Shown here one piece after another: positions 26,341 through 36,520 of a DNA stretch of 64,000 bases (its first letter is position 1; the number at the start of each line of letters is the position of its first letter). The position numbers and the translations under genes are program-made. This stretch comes from Paenibacillus sambharensis (GTDB taxonomy: Bacteria > Bacillota > Bacilli > Paenibacillales > Paenibacillaceae): contig NZ_QKRB01000054.1 of NCBI RefSeq assembly GCF_003233845.1, positions 124,001 to 188,000 of the forward strand, written 5' to 3'. The notes below the pieces were generated by a model. The model was not told where the DNA came from. It did not search any database and worked only from the letters and a program-made list of their open reading frames with translations.

Positions 26341-27765
26341 ATGGAGAACTTACTGCTGTGGGGATTTTACCTCCTGACTTTTTACGCCTTTCTTCCTGGC
26401 TTTATCAGCAGAACCTTCGGATTCCGGGTCTTCAAGAAAGGCCGTGCAGAACAGGAAATTGCCCTGACATTTGATGATGGGCCAGATCCGGTTTATACAC
26501 CGATGCTGCTTGATCTGCTGCAGCGGTTTGACGCGAAGGCGACCTTTTTTGTAGTTGGCGCTAATGCTGAACGCCATCCCGAGCTGCTGAAGCGGATGAA
26601 GGATGAAGGGCATATCGTTGGCATTCATAACTACGTACATAAGACGAACTGGCTGATGAGACCTTCAACGGTCAAGAAGCAGATTGAACGCACTAGTGAA
26701 ATAATTGAGGCTGCCACAGGCGAACGTCCTATCTATTACCGGCCGCCTTGGGGCATTGTCAATCTCTTTGACTTCTCTAATATGGGTTATCTGCAGATTA
26801 TTCTGTGGTCGGGCATGTTCGGCGACTGGCGAAACCGGGTTGGGGCTGAACGACTTACCAAACGGATGATGAAGAAGCTGAGGCCAGGAGAGGTATTGCT
26901 GCTGCATGATTGCGGGACCACATTCGGAGCGGATCATAATGCCCCCGTCCAAATGCTTGCCGCATTGGAGGCTTATATGACTGCAGGCCGGGAGCGCGGA
27001 TACCGTTTTGTGGCGATCGATCAGTTGATTGCCCTGACCGACAATGCTTGTGACAAAGCGGTTAAGCGAGAGGCTGCCGTATCTGGCAAAGCTAAGATCA
27101 GCATGTGGAAACGGGCCGCCATCAGCCTCTGGATCGGCTGGGAAAAATGTTTTCGGGTGATGTTCAAGGTGGAAAGAATCGGCACAGGAGATTCGATCTT
27201 CCATTACCGGATATGTCCTTACCACGGCGAGCCGCTGAAGCTGGCGGACGGCCGCATCATCCGGAATAATGACCGGGTGATCGAGCTTCATTTTGATAAC
27301 CGCAAGCTGCTCCATGTCATGATGAATTCCCGGTCGGTGCTGCAGAGCGCCATTCAGCTGATCAGGGAGGTCGAGCATTCTCTTCCGAAGCTGGCTGTCC
27401 ATATGGCAGGCCGCAAGGAATTTGAAGGGGTGAGCGGCCTCTACGGCGTCAGTATGATACACCGGGGGTCGGAGTCGTTCGGATTCAGCGTACTCGATCT
27501 TCCCAAGGGACTGTTCAATCTATTAACCCGATTCTATCTGCGGCTCCTGCTGCGGGTGCTTCACCCGGGAGGAGGCAAGCGGGTGACGAGTAAGAAGGGA
27601 ACGCTTATCCCTCGCATTATTGCCATGTCGATGGATGAATTTCATAAGCGGTACGACCCGCCGACCACACCCGACCGCCATTGGACAAGACCGCCGGTTG
27701 AGCTGGCACCAAAGCCTATAAGAGCATATGAAGCTGACAAAGCCGCCGGTGAAGTTACACCTTGA
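26341..27765 (+). CDS. Polysaccharide deacetylase with C-terminal YkoP-like domain
   Basis: This is a 474-aa protein. An N-terminal hydrophobic segment (about residues 4-22) is followed by a NodB-type deacetylase domain (about 35-225). The metal site has the Asp pair in ALTFDDGPDPVYTPMLL and HNYVH (HxxxH). YYRPPWGIVN and LLLHDCG provide the other catalytic motifs. It should remove acetyl groups from a surface glycan such as peptidoglycan or a secondary polymer. The roughly 240-residue C-terminal part looks like the YkoP-type domain found with such deacetylases; its role is unknown. No SLH or LysM anchor is present, so the N-terminal segment is probably the anchor. Confidence 0.85.
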   Translation: MENLLLWGFYLLTFYAFLPGFISRTFGFRVFKKGRAEQEIALTFDDGPDPVYTPMLLDLLQRFDAKATFFVVGANAERHPELLKRMKDEGHIVGIHNYVHKTNWLMRPSTVKKQIERTSEIIEAATGERPIYYRPPWGIVNLFDFSNMGYLQIILWSGMFGDWRNRVGAERLTKRMMKKLRPGEVLLLHDCGTTFGADHNAPVQMLAALEAYMTAGRERGYRFVAIDQLIALTDNACDKAVKREAAVSGKAKISMWKRAAISLWIGWEKCFRVMFKVERIGTGDSIFHYRICPYHGEPLKLADGRIIRNNDRVIELHFDNRKLLHVMMNSRSVLQSAIQLIREVEHSLPKLAVHMAGRKEFEGVSGLYGVSMIHRGSESFGFSVLDLPKGLFNLLTRFYLRLLLRVLHPGGGKRVTSKKGTLIPRIIAMSMDEFHKRYDPPTTPDRHWTRPPVELAPKPIRAYEADKAAGEVTP

Positions 27766-27804
27766 GCGGCTTTTGTTCGCTTTTGTAAGAACAGATGTGA
27801 AATT

Positions 27805-27826
27805 ATTGACTTTACAAAATTTCAAT
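27805..27826 (+). promoter_or_regulatory. DeoR-type operator upstream of deoR-deoC
   Basis: The inverted repeat ATTGA...TCAAT contains ACAAAATTTCAAT, matching the 3' part of the B. subtilis DeoR palindrome as I recall it (ATTGAACAAAATTTCAAT). A second outer repeat GAAATT/AATTTC is also present. It overlaps the -35 box, consistent with autorepression relieved by deoxyribose-5-phosphate. Confidence 0.7.
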
Positions 27827-27839
27827 CCTTCCTCATACT
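27811..27839 (+). promoter_or_regulatory. deoR-deoC promoter
   Basis: TTTACA (27811-27816), a 17-bp spacer, then CATACT (27834-27839). The operator covers the -35 box. Confidence 0.65.
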
Positions 27840-27896
27840 GGAATGGAGGAAGCTGATAAGCTGTCGGCTGCTGTAGAGAGGATGACGTAGACGATT

Positions 27897-28880
27897 GTGG
27901 AGAAAGCACTGATATGGGACAAGCAGGAGGACAAGCAGGCCAAAGTAATAGATGCGGCACGCATGTATTATGAGCTTGACTACAGTCAGCAGGAAATTGC
28001 CAAGCGTCTTGGGGTATCGCGCCCGACTGTATCCAGGCTGCTCCAGCTTGCCAAGGAAGAAGGCATTGTTCAGATCCGGATTGTAGATCCGAAGAAGAAC
28101 AGCGGGATAACGGCTAGACGGCTGGAAGAGCGGTTTGGGCTTAAGAAAGCGGTGGTGGTACCGGTCCCTGACGAAGAAGAAGCCGTTATCAAGCGGTACC
28201 TGGGCGAAGCAGCAGCCGGGTACTTATGGGACACTGTCCAGGACGGGGATATTATTGCCACGACATGGGGAACAACATTGTATCAGGTGGCTGTTCACCT
28301 GAGGCCCAAGCATGTCCGGGATGTGAAGGTCGTGCAGTTAAATGGCGGTGTCAGCCATTCCGAGACGGATACATACGCGCATCAGATTGTTCAGCTGTTT
28401 GGCAAAGCCTTTCAGACATCGCCCTATTTCATCCCGCTGCCGGCCATCGTCGATCACGCGGTCGTGAAGCATGCCATTGAGGCGGACCGGCATATCCGCA
28501 ATATTCTGGAGCTTGGCCAGCGTGCTAACATCGCGATGGTCACTGTGGGTGCGCCTACCGATGATTCCGTGCTGATTAAAGCGAATTATTTTACAGAGGC
28601 TGATCTGGCTGTTATCTACGAACGCGGAGCGGGAGATATCTGTTCACGGTACATCGACGTGGATGGCGTTCTCTGCAGCCGGGAGCTGGACAACCGGACC
28701 ATTGGCATCACACTGGATGAGTTGAAGAAGAAGGAACAGTCGATCCTGGTGGCGGGCGGTATCAGCAAGGTCAATGCGGTATACGGAGCACTTAAGGGCA
28801 GGTACACAAATGTGCTAGTCACGGATCAGTATACAGCAGACAGTTTGTTAAAGCGGGAAGAACAAGCAGCAGTCCGTTAA
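27897..28880 (+). CDS. deoR: Deoxyribonucleoside regulator DeoR (SorC family)
   Basis: This is a 327-aa transcription factor. The N-terminal HTH (about residues 18-62) reads AARMYYELDYSQQEIAKRLGVSRPTVSRLLQLAKEEGIV, typical of the SorC family. The remaining SorC sugar-phosphate-binding domain has GDIIATTWGTTLYQVA and VVQLNGGVS. The B. subtilis homologue binds deoxyribose-5-phosphate and represses dra-nupC-pdp. Here the gene is followed after 35 bp by deoC, and an operator-like sequence overlaps its promoter. The start is GTG with a poorly spaced Shine-Dalgarno; no in-frame ATG exists until residue 23, inside the HTH. Confidence 0.9.
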   Translation: MEKALIWDKQEDKQAKVIDAARMYYELDYSQQEIAKRLGVSRPTVSRLLQLAKEEGIVQIRIVDPKKNSGITARRLEERFGLKKAVVVPVPDEEEAVIKRYLGEAAAGYLWDTVQDGDIIATTWGTTLYQVAVHLRPKHVRDVKVVQLNGGVSHSETDTYAHQIVQLFGKAFQTSPYFIPLPAIVDHAVVKHAIEADRHIRNILELGQRANIAMVTVGAPTDDSVLIKANYFTEADLAVIYERGAGDICSRYIDVDGVLCSRELDNRTIGITLDELKKKEQSILVAGGISKVNAVYGALKGRYTNVLVTDQYTADSLLKREEQAAVR

Positions 28881-28915
28881 CGTGAGCAGAATTATTATAA
28901 GGAGAGTGTAAAACA

Positions 28916-29599
28916 ATGAGTCAAACGATTCCAACCCAAGAGATTGCAGCTTATATTGACCATACTCTGCTGAAGCCGCAGAGTACCCTTGAGGAGATTA
29001 CAAAGCTCTGTGAAGAGGCAAAGACCCACCAATTTGCAACGGTATGTGTAAACCCGTTCTGGGTGCCTGAAACGGCTCTTCAGCTTGCTGGCTCGGGCGT
29101 CGGCATTACAACGGTCGTTGGTTTTCCGCTAGGAGCAACATCGACCTTCGCCAAGATGTCAGAAGCCAGAGATGCCATAGCGGGGGGAGCCACCGAGATT
29201 GATATGGTGCTTAACGTAGGGGCGTTAAAATCAGGCATGGACGATATAGTCGAGGCGGATGTATCGGGAGTGGTCGGCATGTGCCGCGGCCGTGCAGCCG
29301 TTAAGGTAATTCTAGAGACGGGTCTGCTGACTGATGAGGAGAAGGTAAGGGCATGTCTGATCTGCAAGGCGGCAGGAGCTGATTTTGTCAAAACCTCGAC
29401 AGGCTTCGGACCCGGTCAAGCCACGGTTGAAGATATCGCGCTTATGCGCCATACCGTCGGGCCTGATATGGGTGTCAAGGCATCTGGCGGTGTGCGGGAC
29501 ATGGAAGCGGTACAGGCCATGATCGCTGCAGGCGCCACACGTATTGGTACAAGCTCTGGTGTAGCTATTATGTCCGGCGGCCAAGGACAAGGGTACTAA
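28916..29599 (+). CDS. deoC: Deoxyribose-phosphate aldolase
   Basis: Class I aldolase of 227 aa that splits 2-deoxyribose-5-phosphate into acetaldehyde and glyceraldehyde-3-phosphate, feeding DNA-derived sugar into glycolysis. The Schiff-base lysine is at about residue 159 in [25 protein letters not shown] and VKASGGVRD provide the other active-site residues. The N-terminus [11 protein letters not shown] is typical. It is the only catabolic gene in this operon; nucleoside transporter and phosphorylase genes must be elsewhere. The ribosome-binding site is AAGGAGAG. Confidence 0.96.
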   Translation: MSQTIPTQEIAAYIDHTLLKPQSTLEEITKLCEEAKTHQFATVCVNPFWVPETALQLAGSGVGITTVVGFPLGATSTFAKMSEARDAIAGGATEIDMVLNVGALKSGMDDIVEADVSGVVGMCRGRAAVKVILETGLLTDEEKVRACLICKAAGADFVKTSTGFGPGQATVEDIALMRHTVGPDMGVKASGGVRDMEAVQAMIAAGATRIGTSSGVAIMSGGQGQGY

Positions 29600-29632
29600 C
29601 ACACCCTTTTCGACTATGCAGGATCTCTATAA

Positions 29633-29674
29633 TCAAAAAAACTGCCCCTTGTATCGGTCGATACAAGGGGCAGT
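29633..29674. terminator. Bidirectional terminator between deoC and ilvD
   Basis: ACTGCCCCTTGTAT and ATACAAGGGGCAGT form a perfect 14-bp stem. The AAAAAA run on its left provides a U-tract for minus-strand ilvD transcripts; the plus side has only a short ATTTTAG. Confidence 0.88.
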
Positions 29675-29683
29675 TGCTGTATT

Positions 29684-31369
29684 TTAGATCTTCATAACGC
29701 CGCCCATGCTGGCATTGGTTACCAGATGGGAGTAACGGGCCAGGTAGCCGCGGCGGATCTTTGGCTCGAAGCCTTTCCACTGTGCCTTACGTGCGGCCAT
29801 CTCCTCATCGCTGATCAATACGTTCATGGTACGGTTGTTCAGATCGAGTTCCACGATGTCGCCGTCCTGCACGAAGGCGATCGGTCCGCCCTCGGCAGCC
29901 TCCGGAGAAACGTGACCGATGCTGATACCGCGCGATGCGCCGGAGAAACGGCCGTCTGTTACAAGACCGACCTTCGCACCAAGACCCATACCCACGATCT
30001 GGGAGGTAGGGGCCAGCATTTCCGGCATGCCCGGGCCGCCTTTCGGACCCTCATAGCGGATAATAACAACATGCCCTTCCTGAATCTTGCCGCCTGCAAT
30101 GCCGGCAAGCGCCTCGTCCTGGGAATCGAAGCAGATCGCAGGACCTTTATGATAGCCGCCGACCGATTTGTCGACTGCACCAACTTTAATGATTGCACCC
30201 TCCGGTGCGATGTTGCCGAACAGTACAGCCAGTCCGCCGCGTTCGCTGTGCGGGTTGTCAAGCGGATGGATGACATCCGTGTCCTTGATTTCCTGGCCCT
30301 GTACATTCTCGCGGAGTGTCTTGCCCGTTACGGTAATGCACTCTCCGTTAATGGCGCCTGGCTTCTTCAGCAGCTCGTTCAGAACCGCAGACACACCGCC
30401 GGCGTTATGCACGTCTTCAATATGATAATCCGATGCCGGAGCGATCTTCGCCAGATGCGGCACGCGCTCGGCAACTTCGTTAATGCGGGAAATCGGGTAT
30501 TCGAATCCTGCTTCATGAGCCAGCGCCAGTGTGTGAAGTACTGTATTGGTTGAACCACCCATTGCCATATCAAGCGCAAATGCATTGTCGATGGCATCCT
30601 TCGTCACGATATCACGCGGCTTCAAGTCCAGCTTGATCAGCTCCATGAGCTGACGGGCTGATTTCTTAACAAAATCACGGCGTTCTGGAGCAACAGCCAG
30701 GATTGTGCCGTTGCCTGGAAGGGCAAGGCCAAGCGCCTCTGCGAGACAGTTCATAGAGTTCGCTGTGAACATGCCGGAGCAGGATCCGCAAGTCGGGCAG
30801 CCGTACTGCTCAAGCTCCTGAAGACCTGCCTCGTCAATTTTGCCAGCCTGGAATGCACCTACGCCTTCAAATACGCTGGAGAGCGAGATGGAGCGGCCGT
30901 CAGAGGTTTTGCCTGCTTTCATTGGTCCGCCGCTGACGAATACGGTTGGGATGTTGACGCGGAGCGCACCCATCATCATACCCGGGGTAATCTTGTCACA
31001 GTTCGGAATACAAACCATACCGTCGAACCAGTGTGCGTTGACGACAGTTTCAACGGAGTCTGCAATAATTTCACGGCTTGCCAGTGAGTAACGCATGCCG
31101 ATGTGGCCCATTGCGATGCCGTCGTCAACACCGATTGTATTGAATTCAAAAGGAACACCGCCGGCTTCACGGATCGCTTCCTTAACCAGCTTGCCGAATT
31201 CCTGAAGATGCACATGACCGGGTACAATGTCGATGTATGAGTTGCAGACCGCGATAAACGGCTTGCCAAAGTCTTCTTCCTTAACGCCAGCAGCCCGAAG
31301 CAGACTGCGGTGCGGAGCTCTGTCGAACCCTTTTTTGATCATATCGGATCTCATTTTATTAGCCGCCAA
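29684..31369 (-). CDS. ilvD: Dihydroxy-acid dehydratase
   Basis: Fe-S enzyme of 561 aa for the third common step of branched-chain amino acid synthesis, converting 2,3-dihydroxyisovalerate to 2-ketoisovalerate. Cluster-ligand cysteines are visible in [24 protein letters not shown] and [16 protein letters not shown]. The frame is open to 31399, but that codon and the preferred one are both TTG; the TTG at 31369 is preceded by GGGAGG at 7 bp and gives the family start [11 protein letters not shown]. It stands alone on the minus strand, divergent from urease. A CodY or T-box leader is not apparent within the short upstream gap. Confidence 0.95.
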   Translation of the reverse strand: MAANKMRSDMIKKGFDRAPHRSLLRAAGVKEEDFGKPFIAVCNSYIDIVPGHVHLQEFGKLVKEAIREAGGVPFEFNTIGVDDGIAMGHIGMRYSLASREIIADSVETVVNAHWFDGMVCIPNCDKITPGMMMGALRVNIPTVFVSGGPMKAGKTSDGRSISLSSVFEGVGAFQAGKIDEAGLQELEQYGCPTCGSCSGMFTANSMNCLAEALGLALPGNGTILAVAPERRDFVKKSARQLMELIKLDLKPRDIVTKDAIDNAFALDMAMGGSTNTVLHTLALAHEAGFEYPISRINEVAERVPHLAKIAPASDYHIEDVHNAGGVSAVLNELLKKPGAINGECITVTGKTLRENVQGQEIKDTDVIHPLDNPHSERGGLAVLFGNIAPEGAIIKVGAVDKSVGGYHKGPAICFDSQDEALAGIAGGKIQEGHVVIIRYEGPKGGPGMPEMLAPTSQIVGMGLGAKVGLVTDGRFSGASRGISIGHVSPEAAEGGPIAFVQDGDIVELDLNNRTMNVLISDEEMAARKAQWKGFEPKIRRGYLARYSHLVTNASMGGVMKI

Positions 31370-31561
31370 GATGTTCCCTCCCTGTTCTTGTCCTGCCAAT
31401 CATTTTAGCATAAGCCCGACCCATTTGCTAGGGATTTCAAGCGTTTTGTCGATTCCTGGCGGATATGAATGTGTCAGAGACCAATGAAGGGAGGATTTGG
31501 AAAGATAATGGGCCTGCTAGTCAATGCGGAATGAAGAAATTGCAAATTCAGCCATGGTATG

Positions 31562-31578
31562 TGTTAGTTTTCCTTACA
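31562..31578 (+). promoter_or_regulatory. GlnR/TnrA-type nitrogen-control box upstream of urease
   Basis: TGTTAGTTTTCCTTACA fits TGTNAN7TNACA fully and the extended AT-rich consensus in all but two positions. Its centre is about 51 bp upstream of the predicted transcription start, the position used for activation by TnrA in B. subtilis and compatible with activation by GlnR in Paenibacillus. Confidence 0.82.
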
Positions 31579-31585
31579 TGGAAGG

Positions 31586-31614
31586 TTTACTTACATGACA
31601 AAGGGGGCTATAAT
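31586..31614 (+). promoter_or_regulatory. Urease operon promoter
   Basis: TTTACT (31586-31591), a 17-bp spacer and a perfect TATAAT (31609-31614). The start of transcription is expected near 31621, 30 bp before ureA. Confidence 0.82.
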
Positions 31615-31650
31615 GGCTTTAGGAAAATCAATCAACAGGAGTGGTAGCTT

Positions 31651-31956
31651 ATGCAGCTGACCGAACGGGAAAAGGAAAAGTTACTGGTTACAATTGCGGC
31701 TGATCTTGCAAGGCGGAGGCTTGGCAGGGGAGTCAAGCTTAACTACCCGGAGTGCGTGGCGCTGATTACATCTGAAATTCTTGAAGGTGCCAGGGATGGG
31801 ATGAGTGTGGCTGAGCTGATGGAGTATGGCACAAGAATCTTAAGGCCGGATCAGGTGATGAAGGGTGTGCCCGAGATGATTCACGAGGTTCAAGTGGAAG
31901 CTACCTTTCCGGATGGGACAAAGCTTGTAACCATTCATCATCCGATTGCCGGTTAG
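31651..31956 (+). CDS. ureA: Urease subunit gamma
   Basis: Small structural subunit, 101 aa, of the nickel urease that hydrolyses urea to ammonia and carbamate. The sequence [34 protein letters not shown] and the later MTEG-equivalent region [16 protein letters not shown] are characteristic. The ATG follows AGGAGTGG. First gene of the ureABCFGD operon, behind a nitrogen-control box. Confidence 0.97.
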   Translation: MQLTEREKEKLLVTIAADLARRRLGRGVKLNYPECVALITSEILEGARDGMSVAELMEYGTRILRPDQVMKGVPEMIHEVQVEATFPDGTKLVTIHHPIAG

Positions 31957-32009
31957 TATATGAACAATCTAGCTTGGAAGGGATAAGAAGCCGGAGGGAG
32001 CGTGCAGCA

Positions 32010-32378
32010 GTGATACCAGGAGAATATAGAGTAGCAGATGGTGATATTGAGCTGAATGCCGGCCGGGCTTGGAAAGAACTGGTGATCGTCAATACCGGAG
32101 ACCGTCCTGTCCAGGTCGGTTCCCATTATCATTTTTTCGAAGTTAACAGAGGGCTAGAATTCGACCGTGAAGCCGCGTTTGGGATGCGTCTTGATATTCC
32201 GGCGGGAACCGCAGTGCGGTTTGAGCCGGGTGAGGAGAAGCCTGTCCGGCTGACGGAAATCGGCGGCGCTCGGCTGGCCTATGGTCTGAATAATTTGAGC
32301 AGGGGTGAAGCGCAGAGCGGCGGAATGAGCGATGAAGTCCGGCAGCGGCTGAACGCATGGAAAGGAGACGGGTCATGA
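32010..32378 (+). CDS. ureB: Urease subunit beta
   Basis: Structural subunit of 122 aa. The family begins MIPGEYR, which fixes the start at the GTG at 32010 with GGAGGGAG 9 bp upstream; the TTG extension to 31974 has no support. Core motifs [23 protein letters not shown]-like (here [20 protein letters not shown]) and [17 protein letters not shown] are present. The stop overlaps the ureC start by 4 bp. Confidence 0.96.
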   Translation: MIPGEYRVADGDIELNAGRAWKELVIVNTGDRPVQVGSHYHFFEVNRGLEFDREAAFGMRLDIPAGTAVRFEPGEEKPVRLTEIGGARLAYGLNNLSRGEAQSGGMSDEVRQRLNAWKGDGS

Positions 32379-34087
32379 GCAGGATGGACAAGAAGAGCTA
32401 TGCCCAGATGTTCGGACCCACAACAGGTGACGCTGTACGGCTTGCAGATACCGAGCTGTGGGCAGAGATTGAACGGGATTATACCGTTTATGGAGATGAG
32501 TGCAAGTTCGGCGGAGGCAAGGTCATCCGTGACGGCATGGGACAGTCTAGCGGCGCCCTTCACAGCGACGGGGTGCTTGATACCCTTATTACTAATGCAG
32601 TCATTATTGATTACTGGGGCATTGTGAAAGCGGACATCGGCATCCGGAACGGTCATATTGTCGGAATCGGCAAAGGGGGTAACCCGGATCTCATGGATGG
32701 AGTCGACGCCAGCATGGTTGTAGGGGCGGGGACGGAAGTCATCGCGGCTGAAGGCAAGATTGTCACGGCAGGCGGAATTGACGCACACATTCATTTTATC
32801 TGCCCGCAGCAGATTGAGACGGCGCTTTCCTCGGGGGTTACCACGATGATAGGCGGAGGCACGGGACCAGCGACGGGTACGAATGCAACCACCTGCACAC
32901 CGGGGCCGTGGCACATGCGGAGGATGCTGGAAGCAGCAGAAGCCTTCCCGATGAATCTCGGGTTTACCGGGAAGGGCAATGCCTCCTTCACTGGACCCTT
33001 GATTGAACAAATCGAAGCCGGGGCAATCGGGCTCAAGCTTCATGAGGACTGGGGGACCACGCCCGCAGCAATTGATGCCTGTCTGCAGGCAGCTGACCAG
33101 TATGATGTGCAGGTGGCTATTCATACAGATACGTTGAATGAAGCCGGTTTTCTGGAGGATACGCTTGAGGCTATTGGTGGCCGCACCATACATACCTACC
33201 ATACGGAGGGTGCCGGCGGCGGGCATGCACCTGATATTATCCGGGCGGCAGGCGAGGTGAATGTGCTCCCGTCGTCCACGAATCCGACACGTCCCTTTAC
33301 CGTGAACACGATCGAAGAGCATCTGGATATGCTGATGGTCTGTCATCACCTGGACAGCCGGATTCCGGAGGATGTCGCGTTTGCGGACTCCCGCATCAGG
33401 CCGGAGACGATTGCGGCGGAAGATATTTTGCATGATTTGGGCGTGTTCAGCATGATCAGCTCGGATTCACAGGCAATGGGCCGGGTGGGCGAGGTTATTA
33501 TTCGTACATGGCAGACTGCTGACAAGATGAAGCGCCAGCGCGGTCCGCTTGCGCCTGATACCAAGAGTGACAACTTCCGGATCAAGAGGTACGTGGCCAA
33601 ATATACGATTAACCCGGCGATTACACATGGGGTATCGCATATCGTGGGCTCACTGGAGCCCGGGAAATTCGCCGACCTGGTCCTCTGGAGTCCAATGTTC
33701 TTCGGAGTGAAGCCGGATCTTGTGCTTAAGGGAGGCAGCATTGCCTATGCGCAGATGGGGGACCCGAATGCGTCGATTCCCACGCCCCAGCCGGTCTATG
33801 GCCGGCCGATGTTCGCATCCTTCGGTAGGCTGCTGACGACCAGCTCCATCACCTTCATCTCCCGTGCGGCATATGAGAAGGGCGTTCACGAAGAGCTTGG
33901 ATTGCAGAAGCGGATTGAACCAATCCGCGGGTGCCGTGGAATATCGAAGAAGGATATGGTCCTCAATGATGCTACGCCGCTAATCGAGGTAGATCCGGAA
34001 ACCTATCAGGTAAAGGTGGATGGGGAGCTGTGCACCTGTGAGCCTGCCGAGATTGTCCCGATGGCGCAGCGGTATTTCCTGTTTTGA
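32375..34087 (+). CDS. ureC: Urease subunit alpha (catalytic)
   Basis: Catalytic subunit of 570 aa, the normal length. The carbamylated lysine is K220 in [10 protein letters not shown]. Nickel-binding histidines are in [11 protein letters not shown] and further downstream ([19 protein letters not shown]), the flap histidine is in MVCHHLD, and the aspartate ligand is in [13 protein letters not shown]. Every active-site motif is intact. AAAGGAG before the ATG at 32375 selects this start over the ATG at 32357. Function depends on the accessory proteins downstream and on nickel uptake encoded elsewhere. Confidence 0.98.
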   Translation: MSRMDKKSYAQMFGPTTGDAVRLADTELWAEIERDYTVYGDECKFGGGKVIRDGMGQSSGALHSDGVLDTLITNAVIIDYWGIVKADIGIRNGHIVGIGKGGNPDLMDGVDASMVVGAGTEVIAAEGKIVTAGGIDAHIHFICPQQIETALSSGVTTMIGGGTGPATGTNATTCTPGPWHMRRMLEAAEAFPMNLGFTGKGNASFTGPLIEQIEAGAIGLKLHEDWGTTPAAIDACLQAADQYDVQVAIHTDTLNEAGFLEDTLEAIGGRTIHTYHTEGAGGGHAPDIIRAAGEVNVLPSSTNPTRPFTVNTIEEHLDMLMVCHHLDSRIPEDVAFADSRIRPETIAAEDILHDLGVFSMISSDSQAMGRVGEVIIRTWQTADKMKRQRGPLAPDTKSDNFRIKRYVAKYTINPAITHGVSHIVGSLEPGKFADLVLWSPMFFGVKPDLVLKGGSIAYAQMGDPNASIPTPQPVYGRPMFASFGRLLTTSSITFISRAAYEKGVHEELGLQKRIEPIRGCRGISKKDMVLNDATPLIEVDPETYQVKVDGELCTCEPAEIVPMAQRYFLF

Positions 34088-34125
34088 GCAAGGCGCACAC
34101 AGATGAACAGGAAGGGGGAGGGCAC

Positions 34126-34806
34126 ATGATTCCTTGGCTGGCTGTGCAGCAGCTGCTGGACTCGGCACTGCCGGTCGGCGGATTCTCTCACTCCTTCGGC
34201 TTGGAGACCTTGGTACAGGAGGGGCGGATCACGACGGTTCTGGAGCTTGAGCGATATGCCGGTGCAATGCTGCTGCAGAGCTGGGCAACGAGTGATGCGA
34301 TGATTATCAAGGCTGTATATGAGTGGGAAGAATCAGGCTGGGAGCAGGTTTGGGCCATTGAGAGGCTGGTTCATGTTCAGCGGATTGGAGCGGAATCCCG
34401 CACCGGAGTGGAGAAGATGGGCCGGAGGCTAATGCAGCTTGCGGTTAGTATCCATCCGGATCTGGACTGGGAGCCGCTCAGGAAGGCGTTTGCCGAAGGA
34501 CGATGCTTTGCCTCCCATCCGCTGGTTCATGGCATTGCCTGTTTGAGATTAGGTGTGACGCTTGAGCAGGCTGTACAGGGATATCTGTACACTTGTATTG
34601 TCACCTGTGTAAACAGTGCACTGCGCCTGATGTCGATGGGGCAGACAGAAGGGCAGAAGCTGATTGCGAGGCTGTCACCGCGAACGGCGGAAGCTTGGCA
34701 GCTGGTTCTGCGGATGAATCCAGCTGATGCCTATACCAATATGCCGATGTCAGAATTGGCGATGGTTCGTCACGAAACACTCTATTCACGGTTGTTTATG
34801 TCTTAA
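34126..34806 (+). CDS. ureF: Urease accessory protein UreF
   Basis: All-helical accessory protein of 226 aa that bridges UreD and UreG in the apo-urease activation complex. [29 protein letters not shown] is the typical N-terminal region. The frame opens at a TTG overlapping the ureC stop, but GGGGGAGGG directly upstream of the ATG at 34126 fixes the start. No ureE gene lies between ureC and ureF, where it commonly sits. Confidence 0.94.
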   Translation: MIPWLAVQQLLDSALPVGGFSHSFGLETLVQEGRITTVLELERYAGAMLLQSWATSDAMIIKAVYEWEESGWEQVWAIERLVHVQRIGAESRTGVEKMGRRLMQLAVSIHPDLDWEPLRKAFAEGRCFASHPLVHGIACLRLGVTLEQAVQGYLYTCIVTCVNSALRLMSMGQTEGQKLIARLSPRTAEAWQLVLRMNPADAYTNMPMSELAMVRHETLYSRLFMS

Positions 34807-34861
34807 GGAGCAGGCGGGGCGAGGTGTGAATGCCTGCAATAACACACAGGGGGAATGCGCA

Positions 34862-35542
34862 ATGTGTCAAGGACAAGGTCATCATCATCAGGAATGGGAG
34901 AAGCCGTCTCTTGACCGGTCCCGGCCGGTTCGCATTGGGATCGGCGGGCCGGTAGGCTCCGGCAAGACAGCGCTCGTCGAGCGTATCGCGAAGGCGCTCA
35001 GCGGCAAATACAATATGGCGGTCATCACGAATGATATCTATACGAAGGAAGACGCGCGTATTCTGCTGCACACAGGATGCCTGCCGGAGGAACGCATCAT
35101 CGGCGTCGAAACAGGCGGCTGTCCGCATACGGCAATCCGGGAGGATGCTTCCATGAATTTCGAGGCTGTCGAGGAACTGGAAGCCCGGTTCGATAATCTT
35201 GATTTCATTCTGATTGAAAGTGGAGGAGACAATTTGGCAGCTGCATTCAGCCCGGAGCTGGTGGACCGGTTCATCTATATTATTGACGTGGCTCAAGGGG
35301 AGAAAATCCCGCGCAAAGGCGGACCGGGAATCATGCGCTCTGATCTCCTGCTGGTAAACAAAATTGATCTGGCTCCCTATGTAGGCGCCAGCCTTGAGGT
35401 AATGGAAGAGGACACGAAGAAGATGCGGGGCGACCGTCCGTATATCTTCTCCAACCTGCACGGCGGCGAAGGCGTCGACCGGATTGTGCACTGGATTGAG
35501 CATGAGCTTCAGCATGCCCAGGGCATTGCCCATTCCCACTGA
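34862..35542 (+). CDS. ureG: Urease accessory GTPase UreG with histidines at both termini
   Basis: SIMIBI-class GTPase of 226 aa that delivers Ni2+ to urease. The P-loop is GGPVGSGKT (residues 28-36). The NDIYTKED segment, the metal-site CPH motif ([15 protein letters not shown]) and the NKIDLA base-recognition motif are present. The N-terminus reads [14 protein letters not shown] and the C-terminus [13 protein letters not shown], more histidine than in a minimal UreG. Because ureE is missing from the cluster, these may hold nickel, which is an inference. The ATG at 34862 follows AGGGGGAA; the frame upstream overlaps ureF and is not used. Confidence 0.95.
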   Translation: MCQGQGHHHQEWEKPSLDRSRPVRIGIGGPVGSGKTALVERIAKALSGKYNMAVITNDIYTKEDARILLHTGCLPEERIIGVETGGCPHTAIREDASMNFEAVEELEARFDNLDFILIESGGDNLAAAFSPELVDRFIYIIDVAQGEKIPRKGGPGIMRSDLLLVNKIDLAPYVGASLEVMEEDTKKMRGDRPYIFSNLHGGEGVDRIVHWIEHELQHAQGIAHSH

Positions 35543-36392
35543 GCAGCAGCGGGAGGAGAAGGTTTCCCGCACCTCCTTCCTGCGGGCGGAGTTTGACCAA
35601 CAGGGCGGTAAAACGGTCATGACAGGCAAATATCAGACCGCCCCGGTCAAGATCGCCAAAACGTTCGATTACAGCGGGGAGCTAGCCGCTATTGTCATGG
35701 ATGCCTCTCCGGGCATGCTCGAAGGCGATATCTACCAGTTTGACTGGCGGGCTGGTCCAGGCACATCTGTCTATGTAACGAATCAGAGCTACACGAAGGT
35801 GCATCCCTGCAAGGAAGGCGCGGGAGCTGTGATGCAGCAGCGCTTCAAGGTGGAGGAGGGTGCTCTGATGCAGAGCATGATGGAGCCGATCATGCTGTAC
35901 CGCGGCGCCGCCCTGATGAATGAGTCAGAAGTGCAGCTCGGAAACGGGGCGGTATGGATGCAGGCAGAGGTGTTGAGTCCGGGACGGCTGCTGCGCGGGG
36001 AGTCATTCGTCTACCGGAAGCTGGATAACCGTCTCAAGGTTTATCATGGTGACGAGCTTATCTTCTATCAGCGCCAGCTGATCGAGCCCGGTCTGCAGCA
36101 GCTTAAGGCGCCCGGATCTTGGGAAGAGCAGACACATCTTGGCACACTATATGCCTTCTCCGACCGGATCAATGCCGGCTGGCTGGAAACTGTCAGGGCA
36201 GCATTGGAAGAGCTGCCCGAGGAAGCAGGGGCACATGCTGTGCTGGCAGGGGCAAGCCTGACAAGCAAGCATGGCTTGGGTGTGCTTGCAGCCGGCCGTA
36301 CAGCCTGGCAGCTGCAGAGGACACTGCAAGCCGTATGGACGGCCTTGCGGCAGGAGAGGCTTCAAGCACCGCCGCTCCGGCTGCTGTCATAG
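35514..36392 (+). CDS. ureD: Urease accessory protein UreD (UreH)
   Basis: Scaffold protein that binds apo-urease and channels nickel from UreG, about 292 aa. Typical segments are [45 protein letters not shown] and [12 protein letters not shown]. The start is uncertain: the ATG at 35514 overlaps ureG by 29 bp, and a TTG at 35526 is possible; neither has a strong ribosome-binding site, so translation is probably coupled to ureG. It is the last urease gene. ureD at the 3' end follows the ABCFGD order of several Bacillales. Confidence 0.92.
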   Translation: MPRALPIPTEQQREEKVSRTSFLRAEFDQQGGKTVMTGKYQTAPVKIAKTFDYSGELAAIVMDASPGMLEGDIYQFDWRAGPGTSVYVTNQSYTKVHPCKEGAGAVMQQRFKVEEGALMQSMMEPIMLYRGAALMNESEVQLGNGAVWMQAEVLSPGRLLRGESFVYRKLDNRLKVYHGDELIFYQRQLIEPGLQQLKAPGSWEEQTHLGTLYAFSDRINAGWLETVRAALEELPEEAGAHAVLAGASLTSKHGLGVLAAGRTAWQLQRTLQAVWTALRQERLQAPPLRLLS

Positions 36393-36400
36393 TAACGCCG

Positions 36401-36477
36401 CAAATATCCGTATCAAGCTCTGCAGGGGATGGCCCCGAAGAGCTGGGTACGGATATTTGTGTCTGGTCAGATTTTTT
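36401..36477 (+). terminator. Long three-part hairpin after the urease operon
   Basis: CAAATATCCGTA (36401-36412) pairs perfectly with TACGGATATTTG (36448-36459). Inside, AGCTCT pairs with AGAGCT and GGGG with CCCC around an ATGG loop. TTTTTT follows 13 nt after the stem. It probably ends or protects the urease mRNA. Confidence 0.7.
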
Positions 36478-36520
36478 GTCGAATAATGATGATTTATATC
36501 ACAAGTGAAGCCTGTGTTCC

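Noticed and set aside
31974-32009. TTG start for UreB
   Set aside because: UreB proteins begin MIPGEY, which matches the GTG at 32010 with a good Shine-Dalgarno.
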